DNA of 59,267 nucleotides from Gemmata massiliana (GTDB lineage: Bacteria > Planctomycetota > Planctomycetia > Gemmatales > Gemmataceae), in NCBI GenBank assembly GCA_000531095.1, contig HG799466.1:1-59267 (forward strand), given 5' to 3'. A program made the translations under genes and the position numbers. Positions 16,031-23,558 of this stretch are shown here, piece after piece; position 1 is the first letter of the stretch; each line of letters begins with the position of its first letter. The notes under the pieces were generated by a model. That model ran no database searches, had not been told where the DNA came from, and saw only the letters and a list, made by a program, of their open reading frames with translations.

Positions 16031-17380
16031 CTACTTTTTCTCTTCGATCTTCTTGGTAACGGAGAGGCTCCGCACGATGCGCGTCACTTCGGACCGGATG
16101 TCCGTATCCGCGGCCGGTAGACGTGCGGCAACGGTAACTCCGCCATCAGTTTGCTTAAGGACCGCGTATTCGAGCCGGACCTTCTCCGTGCCGAAGGTTG
16201 CATCTAGCGAAAACCGGTCCAATTGCACCGGCTCGGCGCGAATTTGCACCGGTTTTTCGGTCGCGGTAATCTGAGCTTTCTCCTTCGTCAGAAAGCCGGT
16301 TACTTCCTTGAGATAATCGTCCGGTGCAGGGACTTTCGTCGGCGGTTCCAGTGTGATGAGAATACCGCCACCGTGGGCGTGGTCGAGCGTGACTTGCTTG
16401 CCCTGAACGGCGCCGATGCGCCAGCCGCGCGGGTAGAGGAAGCGAACCCCGAGGTCCGCGTTGTCGTACAGGAGGAGCGTGTTCTCCGCGTTCGGCTTGA
16501 GTTCGAGGTCGCGGAGCGAGGGGTCCGAGAGGTCGGACGGCATTTGCGCGACTGGGGTGCGAGTCATCGTGAACTGCCCCTCGATCACACCGACCGTTTG
16601 CGATTTCCCGTCGAGCAGTTCGTGCGTGCCTCGCACCGAGAGGTACGTCAGCAGGTTACTGTCGAGGTCGAAGTACGCGGTGCCTTCGAGTTTCTGACGG
16701 TTGGGGCCGTCCTCGTTCACCCCGCGAACGGTTCCACTGATCTTGAGGCGCGCGAGCCGGCGGTTGTTGAGCTTCGTGAAGCCCACGAGTTCGACCGCGA
16801 TCGTGCCCTCTTCGATCTTCTCCATATCGGTCAGTTCGGAGACGGCTGCTGCGGTCGCTTTCCAGCTTTGTCCGGGTTTCACCGGGTCCGGGGGCAACAG
16901 ACCGGGCACCAGAGCCGGGTTGAAGACGTCCGTTCGGACGACGTCGATTTCGCCCCATGTAAGGGGGCCGTCCGGCGAGAACGGCGCCTTTTTCGCGCCG
17001 GCCTTGATGATGACCATGCGCCGCACGGACGGCCGAAGTCCGGCGTCCTGCTTCGCTTCGCCGACCGTGCGCTCGAACGAAACATCGCGATACGCGCGGA
17101 CGGTTTTGAGCAACTCGGTGTCCTCGGGCTTCAGCAGGCGCTCTTCGTAAACGAGCTTGCTGGTTCCGGACACAGGCACCAGTTGCGGCGTCTTCCCCTT
17201 CTCGGTTGAAGGTAGCGCGAGCTTACCGGTGAGCTTCACCTGAACTTCGACCTTCGTGGTGTGCCCGGGCTTGAACGGCTCGGCGAGCGTGACGGCGTCT
17301 TGCGCGCTCGCGCGGCTTGTAAGTGCCGCGACAAGGAGCACGGTTAGAGCAACACTGTGGGGTCGGAAAACGGTGCGCAT
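16031..17380 (-). CDS. Secreted protein of unknown function
   Basis: The predicted protein has 449 residues with a clear signal peptide (VALTVLLVAALTSRASA, cleavage near 26). The body is mostly beta-strand. In the C-terminal third, LLLYDNADLGVRFLYPRGWRIG followed by alternating strands recalls PsbP/DcrB-like domains, which is a guess from pattern. The tail is strongly charged (KKIEEKK). The ATG at 17380 has GAGG about 6 nt upstream and gives the signal peptide; the frame runs 11 codons further up without it. It probably acts in the periplasm. No neighbour hints at its role. Confidence 0.75.
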   Translation of the reverse strand: MRTVFRPHSVALTVLLVAALTSRASAQDAVTLAEPFKPGHTTKVEVQVKLTGKLALPSTEKGKTPQLVPVSGTSKLVYEERLLKPEDTELLKTVRAYRDVSFERTVGEAKQDAGLRPSVRRMVIIKAGAKKAPFSPDGPLTWGEIDVVRTDVFNPALVPGLLPPDPVKPGQSWKATAAAVSELTDMEKIEEGTIAVELVGFTKLNNRRLARLKISGTVRGVNEDGPNRQKLEGTAYFDLDSNLLTYLSVRGTHELLDGKSQTVGVIEGQFTMTRTPVAQMPSDLSDPSLRDLELKPNAENTLLLYDNADLGVRFLYPRGWRIGAVQGKQVTLDHAHGGGILITLEPPTKVPAPDDYLKEVTGFLTKEKAQITATEKPVQIRAEPVQLDRFSLDATFGTEKVRLEYAVLKQTDGGVTVAARLPAADTDIRSEVTRIVRSLSVTKKIEEKK

Positions 17381-18117
17381 GGTGACCTCAAAATCGCCCG
17401 GTTCGCGCGCCATTCTAGCGCGGTTTTGTTTCTGAGCCGGCGCAAACTTGAGGCGAAATCGGGTTCTTCTTGTGAGATGCGTAAGATGTGCGGGTTAATT
17501 CAATTGGGATAAATGTGAGAGATGGCGCGAACCACCCCAAGTCGGGGATAGCGTTTTGCAAAAATGTACACAGTGGAAGAAAAGAAAGTGTCCTTCCGAC
17601 ACGTGTGAGGAGTTACTGAAACTAGAAGTGGAAAATATTGTGGCGCGGCTCGTGATCGCAAGTTACGATGGATTAACGGTTAGTGAACGGGGCTAAGCGC
17701 GATTCGGCTGGCACTCAGGTCTTTGGCAAGCGACGTGCTACTTAGAGAAATGACTTCGCGGACAGCCGCCGAGATGGACACCCCGAGATCACGCCGTTTT
17801 CGCGTCCAGTCCTTGATAACTAGCGAATTGGTGAGACCGGTGAACCCCTAACACGGTTCCTGTATCCAATTTAACAGATTGGTGCAAGTCCGACTTCCGG
17901 TCACCGTTTGTATGTCAGACTGGGTAAGAACGGCAGACTTAGAAGAGTATCCTTTGGTGCGACCGCGAAGACAACAAAGTCTCGAAACCCGAGACGGGTT
18001 GCAACGAATACCAGATTAGAGTCCTGACCCCATCTTACCGCCGGGGACTAGTGATCCGGCGATCAGATATAGTTGAGCCACACGAACGGGCCGTTTGCCC
18101 GTGGCCGGGAGGAGCCG
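17381..18117 (+). other. Long gene-free leader of a sigma factor gene, possibly structured RNA
   Basis: There is no supportable protein over 737 bases. The last 330 bases have features of a folded RNA: a hairpin GTCTCGAAACCCGAGAC near 17979-17995, CCAATTTAACAGATTGG near 17867-17883, and GGTGCAAGTCC (17881-17891) followed by CCGGTCACCG and GTCAGAC (about 17916-17922). The last pieces weakly recall the core of cobalamin riboswitches, but order and pairing do not fit well. It directly precedes the sigma factor gene, so it may control it. Confidence 0.35.
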
Positions 18118-19818
18118 GTGATTACTTTTAAGAACTCAGCCCTGAAGGAACTGACCGAGCAGCAGACCCGGTTCGCCACTGCCGCGCGCCGGCAGCTCCA
18201 GATCGCCAACGCCCAGAAGCTCCTGAGCGAAATCGAATCGGGCCGGGCGTACCCGTACCAATACGTTTGTTACCGCGTTACCGATTACCGGTCCGAGGCT
18301 TACCCGGACCTTCTGCTGTCGGGCGACGACCTCAAGCACGACCTCGCGCAGTTCATCCGGCGCGTCGAGCGGTCCGTCCCGCCGCAGCCGATCGAGCAGA
18401 CGGTTGAACCGATGCTCACTCTCGATGAGGTGAGCAAGCGATTTAACGTTTCTACGAAGACTATTTCTCGGTGGCGCGTGAAAGGTCTCGCCGCCCGCCG
18501 GGTGAAAGTTAATGGGCGCAGCCAACTGGGGTTCCCGACAGTCGCCGTGGAACGGTTCGTCGCGGAACACAAAGTGCTCGTCGAGAAGGGTGCGCGGTTC
18601 AGCCACCTGACCGACGACGAAAAGGAAGGCATCCTGCGGCTGGCACGCGAACTGCGTGACGCCGGGGGGACGCTCACGGAGGTGAGCAAGAAGATCGCGA
18701 CCCAGTTGAGCCGCAGTCCGGAGGCCGTGCGCTACACGATCAAGAACTTCGATCGCGGGCACCCCGAGGGGGCTCTGTACCCGAATGTGGCCGGCCCGCT
18801 GAGTGATGCCGCGAAGCAGGAGATCTACTTGGCCAAGCGACAGCACGAAATCGATATGAAGAACGCCAAACCCACGGGGGATACCGTGAACCTCATTGCC
18901 AAACGATTCGGCCGCGCCCGGTCCAGCATGTACCGGGTGGTGAACGAGGTGCGGGCCAAGGAACTGGTTCGCCAGCCGGTCGATTACATATACAACGCCG
19001 ACTTCGACGACCCGACCCGCGAGTCCGAGATGCTCGCCGACATGCCCGGACTGGCCGAGTTCGATGCCAAGCGCGCCGGGAAGACCCCGCCGAAGGACGT
19101 GCCGCCGCACATGGCGCACCTGTACGAGTGGCCGCTGCTCACGAAGGAGCAGGAGCAGCACGTGTTCCGGAAGATGAACTTCCTGAAGCACCAGCTCCAC
19201 AAGCTTCAGGACGCGATGGACCCCGCGAAAGCCCGGGTTCAGGATCTCGTTCGCATCGACGAACTGAAGGACGGCATCCGCGACTGCCGCGACGTGCTCA
19301 TCAACTGCAACCAGCGGCTCGTGTACGCCCAGGCGAAGCAGAAGCTCGCGCTCGGGGAGAACATCGACGACCTCGTGAGCGACGGTAACCTGTCGCTGAT
19401 GCGGGCGGTCGAGAAGTTCGACTACGGTCGCGGCAACAAGTTCAGCACCTACGCGACGTGGGCCATCATGAAGAACTTCGCCCGGTCGATCCCGGACGCG
19501 AAGACCCATAAGCAGCGGTACATGACCGGCCACGATGACCTGTTTGAAGCCAAAGCCGACGTGCGGACCGACGAGCAAGAGGTTCTGGCGCTCGCGGACC
19601 AGGCCCGATCCCGCGTGAACCGACTCCTTGAACACCTGGACGCACGCACGCGGGAAGTGATCCGGATGCGGACCGGTCTGGACGGGTCAGAAGAGATGAC
19701 GCTGGAGCAGATCGGCCAGCACTTTGGGATCACGAAAGAGCGAGTGCGCCAGATCAACGTTCGCGGGATGAAGATGCTCCGCGAATGGGCCGCGAAGGAA
19801 AACGTCGAAGTACCGTAA
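18118..19818 (+). CDS. Sigma-70 family RNA polymerase sigma factor with extra N-terminal HTH domains
   Basis: The predicted protein has 566 residues. The C-terminal part is a sigma factor: region 2 at about 395-460 (ENIDDLVSDGNLSLMRAVEKFDYGRG, KFSTYATWAIMKNFARSIP) and region 4 at about 503-557 (TREVIRMRTGL, MTLEQIGQHFGITKERVRQI). Region 3 seems missing, since only about 40 residues separate them. The N-terminal part has a MerR/excisionase-like HTH (MLTLDEVSKRFNVSTKTISR, 99-118) and two more HTH-like segments (about 185-210 and 258-280). GTG at 18118 follows GGGAGGAG. It stands alone behind a long leader. No anti-sigma factor is adjacent. Confidence 0.9.
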   Translation: MITFKNSALKELTEQQTRFATAARRQLQIANAQKLLSEIESGRAYPYQYVCYRVTDYRSEAYPDLLLSGDDLKHDLAQFIRRVERSVPPQPIEQTVEPMLTLDEVSKRFNVSTKTISRWRVKGLAARRVKVNGRSQLGFPTVAVERFVAEHKVLVEKGARFSHLTDDEKEGILRLARELRDAGGTLTEVSKKIATQLSRSPEAVRYTIKNFDRGHPEGALYPNVAGPLSDAAKQEIYLAKRQHEIDMKNAKPTGDTVNLIAKRFGRARSSMYRVVNEVRAKELVRQPVDYIYNADFDDPTRESEMLADMPGLAEFDAKRAGKTPPKDVPPHMAHLYEWPLLTKEQEQHVFRKMNFLKHQLHKLQDAMDPAKARVQDLVRIDELKDGIRDCRDVLINCNQRLVYAQAKQKLALGENIDDLVSDGNLSLMRAVEKFDYGRGNKFSTYATWAIMKNFARSIPDAKTHKQRYMTGHDDLFEAKADVRTDEQEVLALADQARSRVNRLLEHLDARTREVIRMRTGLDGSEEMTLEQIGQHFGITKERVRQINVRGMKMLREWAAKENVEVP

Positions 19819-20058
19819 CCGGTGCCCGATCACGAGTAACAGCGCGGCCCACCCTGGAAGCGGGGTGGGTCGCGTTATTTTGCTACGAGTGATTCGACTG
19901 TCGCACGCGGAGTGCGCATTTTCTGTGGCCGGTCGGTGCCGTGTTGAAATCGTGCGAGCAGCGCAGCGTAAGCCGGCCGGTTGAGCCTATAAAGCACCGG
20001 CGGGCTTACGCCGCGCCGTTCGCCAATGCCCTGTAGATGGAGGGAGCAAGATTGTGGC

Positions 20059-20364
20059 TCACCCGCGCGGGGCGAAAAGCCCGCTGATGAGCAGCCCGAC
20101 GGACAGCGCGCCGAGCGCACCGAGCAACCCGGAAACGGCGACCGGCTTCGGTTGCAGTTTCACGACTGGGCGCCGCGGCGCGGCTTCGATCTGGGCTTGG
20201 CACGCCTTGCAGACCGGGATCGGGCGCCCCTTCACGGACGGAAGGGCGCGAATGTGCGACAGGTACGCGGGGTTATCGAGGTTATCGGTCTCGACGAGGA
20301 ATCGGAGCTGTTGAGCGGGTTCGAGCTGACCCTTGCAGGACCAACAGCGGCACAGTTCGGTCAC
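20059..20364 (-). CDS. Small zinc-ribbon protein with C-terminal membrane helix
   Basis: The predicted protein has 101 residues. A first cysteine cluster (LCRCWSCKG) near the N-terminus and a second (CKACQAQ) about 45 residues later can form one treble or zinc-ribbon site. A C-terminal hydrophobic helix (GLLGALGALSVGLLISGLFA) would anchor it, with the ribbon in the cytoplasm. GTG at 20364 is preferred over the one at 20376 because GAGG lies 6-7 nt upstream. Function unknown. Confidence 0.65.
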   Translation of the reverse strand: MTELCRCWSCKGQLEPAQQLRFLVETDNLDNPAYLSHIRALPSVKGRPIPVCKACQAQIEAAPRRPVVKLQPKPVAVSGLLGALGALSVGLLISGLFAPRG

Positions 20365-20710
20365 GGCAATCCTCACCGCGTGCGGATACGGAGGCGGGAG
20401 CCTCGGCGGGCAAAAGTAAGTGGACGGAGAGGTTACGAGTGAGAGTAAACTACGTCACCCGCGCCTGGAGTCAAAGTTTCGGGCCGGCAATTTATCAGTT
20501 TTCCCCAACTTGTCGAGATCGAAATCAGGTGCGGGGACATTTCTCAAACTCCCGACGTTTTCGATTCGTCTGAATTGCAGGGGCGCTCTGCCTTTCCAAC
20601 GAGTAGCGAAATCTGCACTATGCTGTTAGCCGAGTCGCCGGGGTTCGTCACATAAAACCCTGACGGCGGCTCCGACACCGCCCCGTTCTAACCTTTTTCG
20701 AGGCTCAATC
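20365..20710. other. Divergent intergenic region
   Basis: It separates the zinc-ribbon gene (minus) from the repeat protein gene (plus). No gene or palindrome stands out. It must contain both promoters. It is AT-richer around 20440-20560. Confidence 0.35.
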
Positions 20711-21733
20711 ATGCGGACGCGGATCGCTGCCGGCGTCGCCGTACTTTCGGCGGTGATGGTTGTTCTGGCGGGTGGCTCGTTGAGCCCCGTCAGCGCCCAG
20801 GACAAAGCCAAGATCGTACCGCCGGTCCACCTGTACGGGCACGATTTGCGGGTGCGAACGGGCGGTGACCCGAACTTCGGGCCGAACACGCCGCGCATCG
20901 GCGTCGAGTTCTTCCGCGACGAGGCGACGCGGGCCATCATCGCCATCAGCGACTCCGGCTCGCTCGCCGTCACGAAGGCCCCGATTGGCGCGCTGGGGAT
21001 GGACAAGACGTGCAAGTGGTTGACCGCCCACGACCTCTCGTGCCGCAAGGCCGGTGAAGCGGAATTCACGCAGAAGACCAAAAAGTTTGGTGTCGAACTG
21101 TTCCAGGACCGGGCGTCGAACAGTCTGCTCTACGTGAGCGAAACGGGCAGCGTCGCGCTGGCCCCGGTCCCCGGCGGCCTGGTCACCGATAAGGGACCGA
21201 AGTGGCACCACGCACTGGAACCCAAGGTTCGCACTCCAGAGCAAGAAAAATTCGACACAGCCAAGAAGTTCGGCCTGGAAGTGTTCAAGGATGAAAATAC
21301 GGGCGGGCTGATTTACGTTACCGAAATCGGTGCCATTACCCCGGCCGCGGCGCCCGGTGCCGCCCCGGACCCGAAGAAAATCCAGCCGCCCAAGGCGGCG
21401 CACGGACTCGTGCTCCGCGTGCGCGGGGCGAACGAGCCGGAATTCACGTCCAAGACTAAGCAGTTGGGCGTGGAAGTGTTTGAAGACCCGAACGCGAACG
21501 TGTTGCTCTACATCACCGAAGCCGGGTTCGTTGCAACCGCCCCGAACGCCGCAAAGGTGCCGGACGCGAAGGGTGTGACGTGGAAGAGCGCGATGGCCCT
21601 CGGCGCCCGTAAAGCCGGGGAGAGCGGCTTCGACAAGGCCCGGCGGTTCGGGATCGAAGTGTTCGAGGACAACCGCACCGGGAACCTGATCTTCGTCAGC
21701 GAAACCGGTTCGATCGCGGTTCTGCCAAAATAG
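20711..21733 (+). CDS. Secreted protein with five tandem repeats (GVEVFEDxxxxxLLYVSETG)
   Basis: The predicted protein has 340 residues with a signal peptide (AAGVAVLSAVMVVLAGG, cleavage near SAQ-D, residue 30). The mature part is five units of about 55-60 residues. Each has an LxxRxxGExxF-like start, a core GVEVFEDxNxGNLLYVSETG and a spacer. Unit cores lie near residues 63-84, 126-148, 187-207, 249-270 and 315-337. The pattern suggests a five-bladed or stacked beta fold. No catalytic motif is visible. I do not know the family. A 37-bp perfect hairpin follows the stop and should terminate transcription. Confidence 0.8.
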   Translation: MRTRIAAGVAVLSAVMVVLAGGSLSPVSAQDKAKIVPPVHLYGHDLRVRTGGDPNFGPNTPRIGVEFFRDEATRAIIAISDSGSLAVTKAPIGALGMDKTCKWLTAHDLSCRKAGEAEFTQKTKKFGVELFQDRASNSLLYVSETGSVALAPVPGGLVTDKGPKWHHALEPKVRTPEQEKFDTAKKFGLEVFKDENTGGLIYVTEIGAITPAAAPGAAPDPKKIQPPKAAHGLVLRVRGANEPEFTSKTKQLGVEVFEDPNANVLLYITEAGFVATAPNAAKVPDAKGVTWKSAMALGARKAGESGFDKARRFGIEVFEDNRTGNLIFVSETGSIAVLPK

Positions 21734-21755
21734 TTAAGTAAGGTGTCGCAGGTCA

Positions 21756-21840
21756 GAAGGTCGGGAAATCACAAGTCAGAAGAGCAAAGACCTCAATCAT
21801 TTGGGTCTTTGCTCTTCTGACTTGTGATTTCCCGACCTTC
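21756..21840. terminator. Perfect 37-bp inverted repeat between convergent genes
   Basis: The arms 21756-21792 and 21804-21840 are perfectly complementary over 37 bases with an 11-base loop. It lies between the convergent five-repeat gene and thiL and reaches into the thiL stop codon (21839-21841). It probably terminates both. It is unusually long and perfect for a terminator and may be a mobile palindromic element. Confidence 0.8.
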
Positions 21841-22876
21841 ACAGCGCGTGTACCCATCCCGTTGGCGCGAGCGGCTTCCGCGTTCCGTTCTCTTCGATCC
21901 ATAAACCCGCTTCGACGCACTCACCGATCTTGGTTAGCCCCGGTACCGGTGGCTGACTCAGTAACTTCGCGCCGTCTGTCGGCGACACTGCGAACACCAA
22001 CTCGAAGTCTTCGCCGTCGCCCAGTGCGTGCTGAAGCGGCGTCTTACCCGACGTGTGGCTCAGTTCCCGCGCGGCGCCAGAAATGGGGATGGCTTCCGCC
22101 ACTAAAACCGCGCCGCAGTTGCTCTCTTCACAGATGTGGTTCAGGTCCGCGGCGAGGCCGTCGCTGATGTCAAGCATCGCCCGTAGTTCGACCACTTCGT
22201 GCAGAAGGAGTGCCTCGCGCACGCGCGGGGTGAAATCCAAGTGATGGCCCAAAATGCTACCTCCGAGCGGACCGGTCACAAACAGCCAGTCGCCCGGCTT
22301 CGCGCCGCTGCGCCGCACTGGGCCGCGTGCGGTGGTTTCACCGAGCGCCGTGACCGAGATCACGAGCTTATTGGCCCAAGTGTTGGTATCGCCGCCCACG
22401 ATCGGGACACCGAAGGCATCGGCTACATCGCGCAGACCGAGGTAGAGCTGTTCCGGGAAGCGGTTGGCAAAACCTACCCCCCGTCCCCCTCCCTGAAGGG
22501 AAGGGGGAGCTGACACGCGATACCTCTGTGCTGGAGGCTGCGTCCGCATCTGCAGGTTCTTTCTCCCCCTTCCCTTCAGGGCGGGGGGCGGGGGGGTAGG
22601 TCGAGGGAGCGCCACGCTCACGACTGCCGCGAAGGGTACGCCGGCCATCGCCGCGATGTCACTCAGGTTCACTGCCATTGCCTTGCGCCCGACCCGGCGC
22701 GGATCGACTTCTGAGAGAATGAAGTCCGTGCCGTCCATCAGCATGTCGGTCGTGACGAGCAGTTCTCGCGCGGGCGGCGCGAGTGCGGCACAGTCGTCAC
22801 CGGGGCCGATCCTCACGCGCGCATCGGTCGGTGTTTGTGCCCGCAACCACGCAATGTACTCGAATTCGTTTGGCAT
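21839..22876 (-). CDS. thiL: Thiamine-monophosphate kinase with an in-frame palindromic insertion
   Basis: ThiL phosphorylates thiamine monophosphate to thiamine pyrophosphate using ATP. The predicted protein has 345 residues. Family motifs are FEYIAWLR, RIGPGDDCA (22-30), TTDMLMDGTDF (42-52), NLSDIAAMAGV (70-80), VGGDTNTW (160-167), LDISDGLAADL and GDGEDFEL. Residues 93-135, rich in P, R, G and Q, interrupt the core between VVSVALP and FANRFPEQLYLGL and match no ThiL homologue I know. That DNA (22472-22600) is a palindromic repeat of exactly 43 codons. ATG at 22876 is chosen from homology; the frame runs 57 codons further up. It is divergent from the phosphoesterase gene. Confidence 0.94.
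   Translation of the reverse strand: MPNEFEYIAWLRAQTPTDARVRIGPGDDCAALAPPARELLVTTDMLMDGTDFILSEVDPRRVGRKAMAVNLSDIAAMAGVPFAAVVSVALPRPTPPPPALKGRGRKNLQMRTQPPAQRYRVSAPPSLQGGGRGVGFANRFPEQLYLGLRDVADAFGVPIVGGDTNTWANKLVISVTALGETTARGPVRRSGAKPGDWLFVTGPLGGSILGHHLDFTPRVREALLLHEVVELRAMLDISDGLAADLNHICEESNCGAVLVAEAIPISGAARELSHTSGKTPLQHALGDGEDFELVFAVSPTDGAKLLSQPPVPGLTKIGECVEAGLWIEENGTRKPLAPTGWVHAL
22472..22600. repeat. Palindromic element inserted in frame in thiL
   Basis: The arms CCTACCCCCCGTCCCCCTCC.. (from 22473) and their near-complement ending GGGGGGGTAGG (22600), each about 37 bases, both with a CCCTTCAGGG-type centre, enclose about 53 bases. The length of 129 bases keeps the thiL frame open through the element. 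The strongly G/C-strand-biased sequence looks like an intergenic repeat family, not like enzyme-coding DNA. Confidence 0.85.
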
Positions 22877-23000
22877 GAGTTCGTGCTTCAACAACGGCCC
22901 ACTTCGCTGATTCTCATGTGCGGAAGTGGTGCGAGGGCAGTTAGTCCCGGTGTATAGTACGGCAGTAGTGACACCTTCCTTATTCCATTTTGGCGCAGCC

Positions 23001-23489
23001 ATGCGTCTGGGCATTTTGTCCGATACACACGACGAACGGGAACGCACGCAGATCGCCGTTGGGCTGTTGCGCGAAGCGGGCGCCGAGGCGCTGATTCATT
23101 GTGGCGATTTGGCGTCGCCGGCGATCGTGGCCGCTATGCGTGTACTCCCGAGCTGGTTCGTGTTCGGCAATCACGATTCGGACATGGTCCCGCACCTCGA
23201 ACGAGCCGCTACCGAGTTCGGTGTTGATTGCTTGGGTTGGGGCGGCGTGGTCGAGGTAGTCGACGTGCACATTGGTGTAGCTCACGGCCACATGCGCGGG
23301 GACGTCCGCCGGGTACTGGCCACGCAACCCGATTACTTCCTGTCCGGTCACTCGCACATCGCGTCCGATGTCGTGGACGGTGGGGTGCGTCGAATTAACC
23401 CCGGCGCCCTTCACCGCGCGGATGCGTTCACTGTCGCGCTGTTGGACACGGGGAACGGGGAGTTACAGTTCCTGCGTGTGCCGAAGTAG
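23001..23489 (+). CDS. Metallophosphoesterase of the YfcE/MJ0936 type
   Basis: The predicted phosphodiesterase has 162 residues. All metal-binding motifs are present: D8-x-H10 (SDTH), GD at 35-36, GNHD (56-59), the H95-G-H97 pair and GHSH (116-119). Length and order match the YfcE-like calcineurin family, which cleaves phosphodiesters with two metal ions, usually Mn. The ATG at 23001 is chosen because the first motif then starts at residue 4. It is divergent from thiL, with htrA-like downstream after 69 bp. Confidence 0.92.
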   Translation: MRLGILSDTHDERERTQIAVGLLREAGAEALIHCGDLASPAIVAAMRVLPSWFVFGNHDSDMVPHLERAATEFGVDCLGWGGVVEVVDVHIGVAHGHMRGDVRRVLATQPDYFLSGHSHIASDVVDGGVRRINPGALHRADAFTVALLDTGNGELQFLRVPK

Positions 23490-23558
23490 TGGTGCCGCGT
23501 GCGGGTTAGTGTCTGGTACAATCAGTTCCGAAGGCAAACGCACCGCGGAGAACACACG

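Noticed and set aside
17820..17900. Possible tRNA-Asn on the minus strand (CCAAT-CTGTTAA-ATTGG anticodon-like arm)
   Set aside because: The loop is tRNA-Asn-like, and GACCGG/CCGGTC can pair as an acceptor, but no T arm or D arm can be formed.
17881..17960. Cobalamin riboswitch
   Set aside because: Only short motif-like pieces are present; the P3-P6 core and CCCGC(A/C)ACTG segment cannot be built convincingly. Kept only as a weak leader-RNA note.
22470..22605. CRISPR or IS terminal repeat in thiL
   Set aside because: Only one inverted pair, no regularly spaced units, no transposase frame and no visible target-site duplication.
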